DNA from: Ampullaceana balthica
Lineage: Eukaryota; Mollusca; Gastropoda; Lymnaeidae
Reading direction: 5' to 3'
DNA length: 64,000 nucleotides
Assembly: GCA_944989445.1 (NCBI GenBank)
Contig: CALYLW010000214.1
Location: 620,001-684,000 of the forward strand
Shown here: positions 22,325-34,100 of the stretch, piece by piece
Layout: the number at the start of each line of letters is the position of its first letter
How positions within the stretch are numbered: position 1 is the first letter of the stretch
The notes under the pieces: generated by a model
Seen by the model: the letters and a program-made list of their open reading frames with translations, nothing else
Told to the model about the DNA's origin: nothing
Databases searched by the model: none
Position numbers and translations under genes: made by a program

Positions 22325-24643
22325 CAGGGGTGGGCAAACTACGGCCCGCGGGCCGCATGCGGCCCGCCAGAGCTTATTATACGGCCCGTAGGCATGTACA
22401 TGTTGCGATCTTATGTCGATGTTAATTTTCTTTGTTTAGAATTTTAGCTATATTTTAAAAAATTTATTTCGAGTAATTGATTCGAATCATGGGATATTTT
22501 AAAAAATAACAAAAACAAAAAACAAACAAACAAAACAAACAAAACAAAAAAAAATAGAGGACGATTGTCATGTTTTTAATGACGAATGGACCGCTATATA
22601 TTGCTTCACGAGCGTTGGCAGCAGAGCAGTCTGCTTGCCGTGCCGTGAGTGTGTGAGCGTCTTTAAGGAGTACAACTTAAATCGACACCACCAAATGAAA
22701 CATTTGGATTTCGGTCACAATGTGACTTTCAATTTGAACGAAGAGAAAAAAGAAATAGCCACGAGTTGGTTCATAATTTAAAGAAGCAGCAAACTGTTTT
22801 CACCAAACATTCTTTAATAAAAGATACTGCAGCCGAAGCAAGTTTGGTGCTGTTCCATAAGATTGTAAATGAGAACAGTCTTTTTCTGACAGCTAATTCA
22901 TCAGATGCAGATGCTTGTAAGATGCAGCAAACATTATGTGTCCATAACAGAAAACACAATTTGATAGCATTTATTTATCAAGGAAAACTCTAGTCAGGCG
23001 TGTTGAAAAATTAATGACAATTTGATACACCAAATTCGAGATGCGAGCAAATACTTTTTGTGGTACTCTCTTGCGTTGGCCAAAAGTACGATGTACAGGA
23101 CGCAGCACAATTGTTGGTATTTATACGGGTTATAAACACTCGTTTTTAGCTTACCGAAAAATTACTTAGTGTTTAGGTCAGGATTTATTTGATGTTGTTG
23201 AGAACTGTGATGAAAGAACTTGGTTGGTGTGGAACAAGATATCAAGTGTAACAACCGATGAAGTGCGTGTTTATACTTGAAGAAACGTAGGTCTTGTGAA
23301 GTTGATTCAAAAATAATTAAAGAAGAACAACCCGACCATACACTCTTACATCTCTACTGTTTCATCCATCAGGAAAGTCTTTGTAAAGCTAAGTTGAATA
23401 TGAAGCATGTTATTTACCCAGTTGACAGTGTGATAAATGTCATCAGAGCCAAGGCACTTAACCACATGAAGTTCAGGGCACTGCTTGCAGATTTGGAAAC
23501 TGAATATTATTTTATTATCTACCACAGCAGTGTTCGCTGCGCTGAGCCTGTGTAATACATGTATATTGATGCGAGTGTGGGATCTCAAGGAAGAAATTGT
23601 TATGTTCCTAGAGATGAAAAATTGTGTTTGTGACTTTGTTAATTCGATTGTTAATGAAGAGTCGAAGTCAGACTTTATGTTTGCTGATGACATGGAAAGG
23701 TTAAATGAAATGCATGTCAAACTTCAGGGCAATAGACTGTTTGCACATGACATGTATGTGCATGTTAAATCATTTCAGGCACAACTCCCCTTGTTCTCCC
23801 GGCAAGCAGGTGAAAACTGGTTTTGCCATCTCCCTTTGCTGAAACAGAAAGCCATTTCTGGTGAAACGGCTGAAAAGTACAAGAGTCGGTTCGATGCCTT
23901 GGCTGTGGTATTTGAAAGGAGGTTCCAAGACTTCAGGAACCTGGAACCACTCTTCATTATCCTCAGTTCACCATTTAGTTCAGAAGCTGATTCATCCCAG
24001 AGGATATATACATTTAGTTAGATCTACTGAACTTACGAGCAGATTATGACCTGAAGGGGAAGTTCAAGTCAGCTCTTCTGCTGGAGTTTTATGACTGTTT
24101 TCCAGCAGCAGCATTTCCACGCTTAAAAAAACTTTGCTGCCAAACTTTTGTCACTTTTTGTGTCCACATACATCTGTTAGCAAGATTTTTCTTGCATGAA
24201 AATAAACAAGCCTAAGAACAGATCGATGTTGACTGAATTTGAATGCAGTCATGTGAATCACAACCAGTAAACTGGTTACACAGTTCAAGAGCATTATCCA
24301 AAATTGTGAAAAGTTATATAGGTCTATTTAATTATAATTGTACTCTATGGTTAGCTTATGTTTAATTTATGTTCCTGTGTCTTCATAGTTATTATGACAG
24401 ATTACTATAAACTTTTTTTGAAATAATAGTTAATAGTAAAATCTTATTATCATATTAGAAACTTATTTGAAAATGTAATGTACATGTGCAAAAGAGTGTG
24501 AATGTGAAATAAAATGACAAGTACATGGTTATAATCATTAATTCATATTTTATACGTTGTAAATTTTAATTGAAGTAGACAAAATATATATGCGGCCCGC
24601 CGATAACTATGCGCCCCTCCGTAGAAAATTTTGCCCACCACTG
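22325..24643 (+). mobile_element. hAT transposon (GTF2IRD2-like), copy-B specific
   Basis: Ends are CAGGGGTGGGCAAACTACGG at the left and TTTTGCCCACCACTG at the right, with GCGGCCCGCC-type motifs inside both ends. The flanks align to the uninterrupted sequence AATAATCGTTTAAATGATTA near 43,420-43,440 in copy A, which is the empty site. The right flank GTTTAAAT and left flank AATTTAAT fit a diverged 8-bp duplication. It inserted after the cassette duplicated. Confidence 0.9.
22625..24270 (+). pseudogene. hAT transposase, GTF2IRD2/ZBED-like, degenerate
   Basis: In order: a BED-type finger remnant (CLPCRECVSVFKEYNLNRHH, QMKH); TVFTKHSLIKDTAAEASLVL; the DDE-core neighbourhood LHLYCFIHQESLCKAKLNMK and LETEYYFIIYHSSVR; MFADDMERLNEMHVKLQGNR and VKSFQAQLPLFSRQ; then a frameshifted C terminus. 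This is the order of the GTF2IRD2-like transposases. Frameshifts near 23,270, 23,560 and 24,020 make it non-functional. Neighbouring minus frames are shadows. Confidence 0.8.
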
Positions 24644-24999
24644 GTTTAAATTATTAGTTTTGCTATTTTTGTATGTTTAAAAATTGGGGAAAAAAAGATT
24701 TTATAAAACGCGCTTTTTACCAATGCACTAAAAAGGACAAAATATATTGTATATTTTCTCATGTCTACACAATTGCCCAGTTAAAACTACTCATTTCGCA
24801 AAAGGAAACCCCAAAAAACAACAACAACAGCAAATACCTTGACAGCCGACTGTGTCAATTAAAAGAAATTTTAGAAAAACGTATTGTAACCGGAGATAAA
24901 AGTTTCTCTAAATTTCAACTCAATCGATCTATGCAAATTGCTTCAAGATACCATTGCTGGGTTTGACACTAAAACTCAGACATATACGCACGCACAAGC

Positions 25000-25046
25000 A
25001 CACGTACACACACGTACACACACACGCACACACACACACACACACA
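25000..25046. repeat. (CA)n microsatellite
   Basis: CA-rich tract with a paralogous tract at 45,008-45,073. Confidence 0.85.
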
Positions 25047-25855
25047 TGAAATAATGTCAAACTAAAATGTAAGCGTGTAAAACTTAAACCTTTTCAAGAA
25101 TAGGTTCAGAAAAATTAAGGCCATAATAAGCTTACATCCCCAAAAAGTTATTAAAATAATAATCTTCAAAAAATTGCAGTTAAAATATTCCTAAAAATAA
25201 AGATTTTTAAATTGACTTTTTTTTAATCGGTTCGGACATTCGGGCATTAATTAATTTATAAATTATTGAATTAATCAATGTTTGAATTATTACATTTCTC
25301 ACCAAAACATTGCTTGGATCTTTAAAGAAATTACTTTGGACATTTTAATTCTAAACATAAAGTCCTGAATGTAAAATCAAGCAGAACGTTTTTCTTAATT
25401 CAATATTTTCAATTAGCCTTTTGTTACATGTTTTGCAATAAAATCATGAGAAAGGAAACAGGAGAAAAAATTCAAGGAACGTACTCAAACTCTAAAATAA
25501 ATGGTAATCCTCTTTGTAAAATAAGGTAAAAATTGACAGTATCTAATGAAAACATTGATCCTTGAATTATTAAAGAATAAAAGACATCCTATAAATGTCT
25601 TCCAGGTCTAGTCCCCATTAACAATGTGACGGGAGTCTAATATAAGGAACTAAGAAAAAGGAATAAAAGATCGTTTGCGTCAGAAACGGTTCTTTAGGAG
25701 GTATGTTATTATTATTGTTAATTCCCAGAGGCGTAACTATGGGGGTACGGGGGTGCAGAACGCACCGGGTGACATCATCACAATGGGTAACACGAAAATG
25801 TAAAATTATGTATGTTCCTGTTATTTGGCACGGGCAGAATCGGGGTTGTCTATGG

Positions 25856-27417
25856 CAGTTGTTCTCAACCTTTAGAGGTTCACGGAGCACTTGAACAATT
25901 TGTGTATTAGCCATGGACCACTACTGAAAAATTTGCTACTCCCAAGGAAATTTATATATAATTATACTTTGTATGTAACTAGTTACTTTTATACATGTTA
26001 GTTAGTGAAACTATACTAATACACTACGATTTGCGTGCTCAAAACAATAGTGAATGGAAACAGTAATGGCTGTCTTTTGTAACGAACAAATCTCGCTTAT
26101 ACTAGTCTAATAGTATTATTCAATTATTATTGCTTATTATTTTTTTAAAATAATTAAAGTAATAAACAGTAGTTAGTATAAGTAAGACTGCTATATTAGT
26201 TCTTTTAGTGCGGCCTTGAGTTATCACATTTGAGAAAAGCACATCCAAACGAGGTGTAATACTTGAAAGACTCCATCGTAGTTCATCTTGAAGTCGGTAA
26301 AGATGTTTTAATTTGATTTTAATCAATGCAGAAAATCCGCATTCATAAATATAATATTGCAAAGGTTAAAAGTACGGTATTTTAAAAGCTTTCTGAGACA
26401 GTTCTGAGAACTCCAAAGATTCACCAAACTCACTTTCTGATGCAACATATTCAAAGCAGTATTGCTGGTCTGGTCTATGGGTGGATTTAAATTCGATGTT
26501 GGTAAATTTAATGAGTCAATGTGTGCAAGAAATGGACTAGAAACACACGGGAAAACTCTCAATGTTCAAATCACCAAAGTAGAAGTTAAATTGATCCTGG
26601 AGTGATTGAATAGGGTAGAAATCAAATTAGTCAACAGTTGTTTATTTGTTCAACATTGTCTTGTTTCGCGGTGAATTCCTACTAGAATTGACCAAACGTG
26701 TCAAATTAAGCCTAAAATACTCGTAACTTTCGTAAAAGCAGACACTTTGTGATTTAGAGTAATTAAGTGTGTCTGCTTTCCCTGCAGAGGAGATGAATTA
26801 GATGTATTCAGTTCTTCAAAAATTGGCGGGCATACACTAATACTCTAATCTGGGTTGATCATTTACTATGAAACATATAAACCCAAAGCGCGAATATCTT
26901 CACCATACAGTGGTATGGCAGTTCGTATTTTAGTCTCCGGACTGCATTTAATTCACACATGGATTGTGAGGATGAGTCTGAGGAATCATTGTTTTCCTTA
27001 TGTTCGGTTGTTTTATTTATTAGAAATGTATCCATTACATATGTTTAATAAATTTGATCAATTTATTACTTACATAATTGTAATATTAATTTAAGGCTAA
27101 TTTACTCAACGTTTAAAAAAAAATAATTTCTTATTGGGAAGAGATAACATAGTATATAGTATTCTAGAATCTAGTGTGATATCATGTGATTTCCGGTAAA
27201 GCTAAAAGTAAACAGAACCAAAACATATTATTTTGGGCGCTATCGCCATCGAGAGATTAAAATTAATGAATATGTTTTTTTTTAAAAATTAACAACGTTT
27301 ATACCTTTTTATTTTTTTAATAGAAAATAAATTAAACTTTCATCCTCTGCTCGCGGACCACCAGGGACATCTCAGCGGACCACTAGTGGTCCGCGGACCA
27401 CAGCTTGAGAACCACTG
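25856..27417 (-). mobile_element. hAT transposon (ZBED5/FAM200-like) nested in the MITE
   Basis: Ends are CAGTTGTTCTCAACC and CTTGAGAACCACTG, with a perfect 8-bp duplication GTCTATGG at 25,848-25,855 and 27,418-27,425. The empty site GGTCTATGGGG is at 46,388-46,400 in copy A. GCGGACCAC-like subterminal repeats are near the right end. It contains only the C-terminal part of a minus-strand transposase, so it is internally deleted. Confidence 0.92.
26120..26562 (-). pseudogene. hAT transposase C-terminal domain fragment
   Basis: Two minus frames. 26,323-26,562 reads HIDSLNLPTSNLNPPIDQTS and VSLVNLWSS. 26,120-26,362 reads ECGFSALIKIKLKHLYRLQD then LRWSLSSITPRLDVLFSN. Together they are the dimerisation end of a ZBED5/FAM200-type hAT transposase, joined by a frameshift. 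No catalytic core was seen. Confidence 0.8.
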
Positions 27418-27500
27418 GTCTATGGGGTAGTCGTGTGGAGGTGACGACATGAGCTAACACAATTGTTGACACCAACCTTAGTTACGCCTCTGTTAATTCC

Positions 27501-28134
27501 TATAAGAATTTATTTGATGTTGGTCGATATATAAATGTATGTATTTATTTGATGTTGGTCGATACATAAATGTATGTATTTATTTGATGAGTGTCCAAAG
27601 ATCCCTTTTCAACTATTTTTATGCAACATTGTTATTTTATATAAATTTTAATAATGTTTATGATTTGTTGACAAAAGAATAGGAGGACATAACGGTAGTT
27701 CTAGCTTTAGTTGACATACGAATATGCTTTCCACATAACGATTATTCCGCTTTTCCCAAAAGATGAAATTAAATTGTGAAAGTTGAATTTGATCAATTAG
27801 CATTCAAATAATTCATTTGAACATATAAATGATTAAAAAATAAATTATTACATATTATTAACTTCATTACAAAGGGTTAAACATACTATTTTTGTTTTCT
27901 TTGGTAGATGAAATTTAATTAATTTAAATCAACTGTCATCGGGTTTAAGCTTTTCTTTTGTTATTGACACAAACGAAAGAATAGTATAAACATAAAGATA
28001 CTAATATGGAATTAAAGATGCACAGAGAGAGAACGTTGATCTCTTAATATTTTCTGTTAAATTTTTAGACCACGTTTAAAAATGTATTTACAGAATGATT
28101 TCAAATTTTTTTTAGCTGGTATGGATTTACTCAC
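27501..28134 (-). other. Intron of copy B, nothing recognised
   Basis: AT-rich and colinear with 46,470-47,040 of copy A. It includes a short direct repeat TTTATTTGATGTTGGTCGAT (27,508 and 27,545). Confidence 0.5.
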
Positions 28135-28329
28135 CTCCGCTAATGTAAAGAGAACAGAGAGACCTCACACTTTCTCCTCCAATTATTACCTGCATTACAT
28201 CTACTATCATTTGACAGTTAACGTCCACAGTTTTGGAGTCTATCACATACATTTGAGAGTTGTTACAGGACGTTTCTGCTGAGATATTTACATTCGTTCT
28301 GAAGGAAATTTTTAACCTTCCAGCCAAAG
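28135..28329 (-). CDS. Galactose-binding-like exon 2, copy B
   Basis: The exon has 195 bases, phase 1-1, acceptor TTTCAAG and donor GTGAGT. It encodes LAGRLKISFRTNVNISAETS, QMYVIDSKTVDVNCQMIVDV and SVRSLCSLYISG, the closing half of an F5/8C-like beta-sandwich. The first half of the exon differs strongly from copy A while the end is almost identical. Confidence 0.85.
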
Positions 28330-28944
28330 CTTGAAAGAGAAAAGGGTTATTTAAGCTATTTCAAAACTAACAATAAATATCTTTACTCTATGTAAATGTC
28401 AAAGCGCTTACACCTTGACAAAACATAAAGCGAACTGCCGATCTTTTCCGTAACTTTAATCATTATTCCCATTTTCACACGAAGTTACCGCATTTTCTAA
28501 GGCACAGATAATAACTTAAACTTTTGGCAGCTTTTTATTTTTTTCTCTTCGCTGAAATTTACATTTCTACTGTCAAATAAGTTAATCTTCAACGTTTCCG
28601 TCCAATAATCACAACAATAACCCATTGGAGTCGACTGAGATGATACCAAATGGCTGACGTGATCTATTTATATCGGGCGCAAAACAACACTCCAGGCGAT
28701 CTGAATTGTCAGCCTCTTAAAATAAGGTACACACTAGAATCACAAGAATACTCCGCACCAAATTTCCTAAGATGGCTTACTGTAGCTAAATTTTATTATT
28801 TTTAAAATCATAAAATGCTTTCTAAGGAATTGATTCAACGGAAATCTTACTAAAAAGTACATAAAAGTACTCTCACGTAAATTTAACATAATTGTTAAAA
28901 AAGCGTTGAAAAATGGTAATCTTATAATGAAAAGTAATAGATAC

Positions 28945-29124
28945 CTGTGTCATTAACAGTAATTCGAAGCCAGGAAAGGGGATAAGTAATATTCCATGAT
29001 ACAACAACAGACTGTAGATTGGTGTCTTGGTTACACGTGGAATCATCTCTGTCATTTATCCATGTGCTAGATTGTTGCCCTGGGTTGGTGGTTATTGCCG
29101 TAGAAACCACAGTGGTTAAATCCT
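28945..29124 (-). CDS. Galactose-binding-like exon 1, copy B
   Basis: The exon has 180 bases and is phase 1-1. It encodes DLTTVVSTAITTNPGQQSST, WINDRDDSTCNQD and VVVSWNITYPLSWLRITVND. It is the first half of a galactose-binding-like domain resembling those next to F-type-lectin domains in snail EGF receptors (family knowledge). Open; 7 of about 60 residues differ from copy A. Confidence 0.85.
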
Positions 29125-29170
29125 CTGTAATAGTTTTAAAACTTTTTTTCAAGATCAAGCCATTTATTAC

Positions 29171-29172
<2 letters not shown>

Positions 29173-29263
<91 letters not shown>
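29173..29263. repeat. (TA)n microsatellite beside Gal-1 exon
   Basis: Long TA tract about 50 bases upstream (gene sense) of the Gal-1 exon; the paralogous tract is at 49,435-49,514. Confidence 0.95.
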
Positions 29264-29268
<5 letters not shown>

Positions 29269-30576
29269 TTTACTATAGTTGTTTCTCCTAGTGATGATTA
29301 AGTAACAGCCTTTCTTGAAATTGTCATTTATTAACCATCTAGGATTACATGTAAGATACTAGATTGATTATAATTGTTACATACTAGCTCCCCAATTGAT
29401 GTTTGTTATAATATATCAGTTTTCAATTATCCAAATTCAATGTTCATGATATTTATAGACATCACTTTTAAGCATGTGTAAAAGCTTATTTTTATCTCTA
29501 TTAAAAATTAGTTTATCCCTAAAAGTTAAAAATTATTTTACTATCATTGGTAGATATTTTTCAATGAGTGAAATTTGCATAAGCAACAACTTTAGTGATA
29601 CAATTAACCAATTTAAAAAGACAACATATGAAACATCTAATCTAAATTTTAAGACAATTTTTAAAGAACTTTGATACATTTAATTTTTATTTACTCTAGA
29701 ACAACTTTGATATTCGTACAATTTTGTTTTAAATTCAGTATTTGTAAAAACTTGTGTTGAAAAGTGGTCTGGAAAATATGATACTTAAAGTGACCCTTTT
29801 CAGTAAAGTTTAAGTGAACATTTAAGAGAAATTGATTTTAAGTGCAGGCAAACGTGCTAAAAGAATTTCGTGTTAAAGGGTATTAGAAAATACATACTAT
29901 TTTGTACCGGCTGTATAATTATTTCGTGTTAACCGATATTTCTTTTCAAGCGCTTTCACGTACAACGTATTTACTGTATATTTTAATCTGTACACTTAAG
30001 AAAAAAGAATACGTGTCACGCTTTGTAAGTTCGGTTATCAAACTTGGATGTATTTAAGAAATTACTTATTATCAATAGGATTATGATACCCCTAGTAATC
30101 TTTATAATGTACAACCCCTAGTAATCTTTATAATGTCTACAGCGTCATTGCATAAATTGAAATTAAGTGTCCAACTGACTATAATCCACAGTTAAATAAA
30201 CCATTGACTATGTTGCATAATGGGTTTTAAGCGTCGACAGACATTTTTGGTGCAGCAAATGCAAACTCAATAATCAACTGTATACAAGGATCGTCTGTAA
30301 CAGATAAGAATACGGAACAGTCAATTGCAACTTTAAACCATTACAACCTAACAGGGATCTGAACTGCTGCCTTATCAGAAAATTACCAGAATCTACTTGT
30401 CACCTTCCAAATGAAAATCGGCCTATGGTGTCTAAAACAGATGGAATAAATGAACACAGTATAGTCTGTATCTCTGAAGAGACGTAAAAACTGATAATTG
30501 TCTCAACAGAAAGGCTGACAGACTTTTATTTGAATTGAAATTATTAGACAAGAGGTTTTACAAATTCAATACTTAC
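29264..30576 (-). other. Intron of copy B, nothing recognised
   Basis: Colinear with 49,560-50,740 and 52,650-52,795 in copy A. Small frames such as 29,474-29,674 have no domain. Confidence 0.5.
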
Positions 30577-30717
30577 GGTATTGACAAGCAAGACCGAACC
30601 ACCCCATCAAACATTTGGAGCCGTCGGAACATTGTCCAGTGCTAAAGTTGCACATGTCATTTTCACAGTTACATTTATATTGACAGTTGTAACCAAACCA
30701 TCCTTTCGTAGAACAAC
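30577..30717 (-). CDS. EGF-like exon (N-terminal), copy B
   Basis: The exon has 141 bases, phase 1-1, acceptor ATGTCAAG and donor GTAAGT. It encodes GCSTKGWFGYNCQYKCNCEN, MCNFSTGQCSDGSKCLMGWF and GLACQY: one EGF-like module and the start of another. Six of 47 residues differ from copy A. No signal-peptide exon was found upstream of it before copy A, supporting one fused gene. Confidence 0.85.
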
Positions 30718-31156
30718 CTTGACATGAGGGAAAATTAGCATGAATAAATAAAATACAAGTGAATGGTCATTAGTTGAAGTGTATTTGAACTTATGTTCTT
30801 ATGCATGGGCTTCGGGCATATATGCGATATGTAAGATGGAAAAGCACATTTATATTCTTAATGTTTATTATTTTATCGTTTAGCTATTTGTGCCTTATCG
30901 GGTAGGACAAGAGAATTGAGAAATCCAGGCAGTGCTGTATCCCACCCCTGCTTTCCAAGTTTCATGTGCTCGTCAAATGTTCATCTTGTTTTGGGAAGCA
31001 GTAAGAAATCTAACATTTGTGTCCGGCTCAATCCAAAGAAGTTATAATTAAGCACCATTTTTGGGAGATCAAAGGAAAATCGTTACAGAATAAACAGTAG
31101 GGCTCTGGCATATCTTCCTACTAATATTACATTATGGCTCATGATCATTGTGTATA

Positions 31157-34100
31157 CTATGGCATCCGTCCATCCTCATGGGATGATGGCGTTTCCTCCT
31201 GCTCCTCTGCCCCCCTTCCCCTTTCTCCTGGCCCTTTTCTCCTCGCTCTTGACTGTAAGGGAAGCTTCCGCGGCTTGGATGCCCTCGCGTACTTTAGCCC
31301 GCCAGGAGGTGCGTTCCTCAGCAATGGTTTCCCACGTTTTATGGTCTATCTGCGCCAGACTCATGTCTTTCTTGCAGACATCCTTGAAGCGCAAGCAGGG
31401 GCGACCTCTCTTCCGCACACCAGTTGCCAGCTCACCGTAAAGCAGGGCTCTTGGAATGCGCTCCGAGTTCATCCTGCGGACATGTCCCAGCCACCGCAGG
31501 CGCCTCTCACTCAGGATTGAGTGCATGCTCAGCATATGACTCCTTCTGAGTACCTCGACATTCGTTATCTTGTCCTGCCACTTGATGTGCAGAATCCTGC
31601 GCAAGCATCGTAAGTGGAAGCTGTTGAGTTGCTTTGTTTGTTTGGCATAGGTCGTCCAGCACTCGCTGCCATAGAGGAGTGTGCTGAGCACGCAGGCCTG
31701 GTACACAGTGATTTTTGTCCTAGCAGTGAGCTGTGCATTGTTCCACACTCTTTTATTCAGCCTAGCCATTAATGATGAAGCCTTGCCGATTCTGGTTTCA
31801 ATTTCCTTTTCCAGGGAGAGTGTGCTTGTGATGTTACTGCCAAGGTAGGTAAAATCATCGACGACATCCAAGGTGTTTCCCTCAATGGAGATTGCTGGGA
31901 AGCAGTCAGTTCCTTGTCTCATAATGTTGGTCTTTTTGAGGCTTATCGTTAGACCAAAATCTTTGCATGCCTCTGAGAACTTGTCGACCAAAAGTTGGAG
32001 ACCTATCTCTGAATGTGAGGTAAGGGCTGCGTCATCCACGAAGAGCAGCTCTCTAATTAAAACATTTTCCACTTTCCTCTTTGCACGGAGACGGCTGATG
32101 TTGTACAGATTTCCATCCGCCCTGGTATGGATGTTTACACCCTCGAAACAGTCCACGAATGCATGACGCAGTAGCATCGAGAAAAAGATACCGAAGAGTG
32201 TTGGAGCCAGTACACAACCCTGTTTGACTCCGCTACAGACTGGGAAGGGTTCTGAGGTGGCACCATCGAAGAGCACTGTGCTGTGCATATTGGTGTGGAA
32301 GGACTCGATGATGGAGAGAAGCCGCGGCGGGCATCCTATTTTTTCCAATATACGTAGCAGACCCTCGCGGCTGACCAGGTCAAATGCCTTTGTTAGATCT
32401 ATGAAGGCAACAAAGAGGGCTTTCTGTTGCTCCCGACATTTCTCTTGTAGCTGACGGAGTGAGAAGATCATGTCCATTGTTGACCGGCCAGCCCGAAAAC
32501 CGCATTGTGATTCTGGGTAGACATTTTGCGCCAGAATTTGCAGGCGTGCAAGGATCACTCTGGCAAAAGCCTTTCCCACAATACTCAGTAAGGAGATACC
32601 ACGATAGTTATTGCAATCGCTGCGATCTCCTTTGTTCTTATAAAGCGTAACTATTTTGGCGTCACGCATGTCCTGTGGGATGTGACCGCGTTCCCAGCAA
32701 TCGCATATGAGTTCGTGCAGAGGCTTCAGTAGTGCTGGCTGGCCGTGCTTAAGGACTTCTGCAGGAATGCCATCGTTGCCTGGGGCCTTTCCATTCCTCA
32801 GATGATCGATAGCCCTACCAAGCTCCTCTATTGACGGTGTAGCATCAAGCTGATCTAGAACTGGTAGATCTGGTATTCTTTCTATGGCAGAGTCAGATAC
32901 TACATTCTGTGTCGCATAGAGTTCTAGATAGTGCTCAGTCCAGCGCCGCATCTGCTTGTCTCGTTCTGTGATCATCTCACCTGATTTTGTCTTGATTGGA
33001 GCTGACTTTGAAGTTGTGGGCCCAGTGGCCTTTTTTATGCCTTCGTACATTTGTTTTATATCTCCCTGATCAGCAGCAGATTGAATGCTTTTGCATAATT
33101 CCACCCAATAAGTGTTAGCGCAAAAACGTGCAGTCTTCCGGGCTGTGTTTCTGGCACTTCTGAGACATTTCAGGGTGTCAGGTCCTGGGGAAGCTTTGTA
33201 GGCCAGTAGAGCTTTTCTTTTTGTCTCCGTCACGGGATTCATTGTAACCCAGTGGGCTTCAAACCAATCTGCATTTTTTCTTTCCTTCCTCCCGAGGACG
33301 GCAAGAGAGGTGTTGTAAATAGTGTCTCGAATATGGAGCCAATTCGCATCGATTTGTTCTGTCCCTATAGCATCATGCGGATTGGGGATTTCTTTCTGCG
33401 AGGTGTTGGCTTTAAGAGCTTGCTCAAGCTTGGTGTTAAGTTGATCACTTATCTCAGGGCAGTTGATATTCTGCGTGTTGATGCGAGTTTTACCCTTGCT
33501 CTTTGAGTGACACAATTTCTTTGGTATTAATTTGATTCTGCTTGCGACCAAAGAGTGGTCTGTGTCACAGTCGGCACTGTGGTAACTGCGTGTTTGGAGC
33601 ACACTGGCCAGATCAGATCGCCTGGTGAGAACCAGATCAAGCTGGTGCCAGTGCTTGGAGCGGGGATGTCTCCAAGACACTTTGTGGATGTCCTTGCATT
33701 TGAAGAATGTGTTAGTTACACACAGATTGTGAGTACTGCATAGCTCGAGCAGCCGCTGGCCGTTATTATTAATTTTACCAATGCCATGTAAGCCGATGCT
33801 GGTGGACCAGGCTTTGTGATCTGCACCTACCCTGGCGTTGAAGTCACCGAGGAGGTATAGACTCTCATATGTGGGAATATTTGCTACTGAGGAGTCTAGA
33901 GCCTCGTAGAAGTTATCTTTTAACTCTTCTTCGGAGCAGAGAGTTGGTGCATACAGGCTGAGGATATGGGCTGCGCCAGATGATGTTGAAAGTTTAATGC
34001 CGAGTATCCTCTCAGTGCCAAGTGCCGCCAGTTCAACGTATGACATAAGAGAGTTTTTTATGGCAAAACCAACGCCATGCTGCCTTGGTCTGTCTGATGG

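Larger units (their letters stand above)
25726..27492. mobile_element. 193-bp-class hAT MITE, split by a second hAT
   Basis: Terminal inverted repeats are CAGAGGCGTAACTA and TAGTTACGCCTCTG, flanked on both sides by TTAATTCC (25,718-25,725 and 27,493-27,500), a perfect 8-bp target duplication. The intact paralogue is 46,269-46,461 (193 bp). The MITE therefore predates the duplication, and the inner hAT came later. Confidence 0.9.
20250..31148 (-). repeat. Segmental duplication, copy B of exon cassette
   Basis: Introns and exons align colinearly with 41,335-53,395. Shared landmarks include ATTGCATTCTTCATTGAGCC (20,301; 41,382), all six exons, the (TA)n tract beside the Gal-1 exon and the 193-bp MITE. 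EGF exons 20,492-20,623 and 41,578-41,709 differ at 4 of 132 bases by eye. Insertions specific to this copy are the hATs at 22.3 and 25.9 kb and the full-length LINE at its right edge. Confidence 0.9.

Noticed and set aside
29019..29291. Frames with YIYIYI runs (also at 4.9, 15.0, 43.2 and 49.3 kb) as small proteins.
   Set aside because: They are translations of (TA)n microsatellites.
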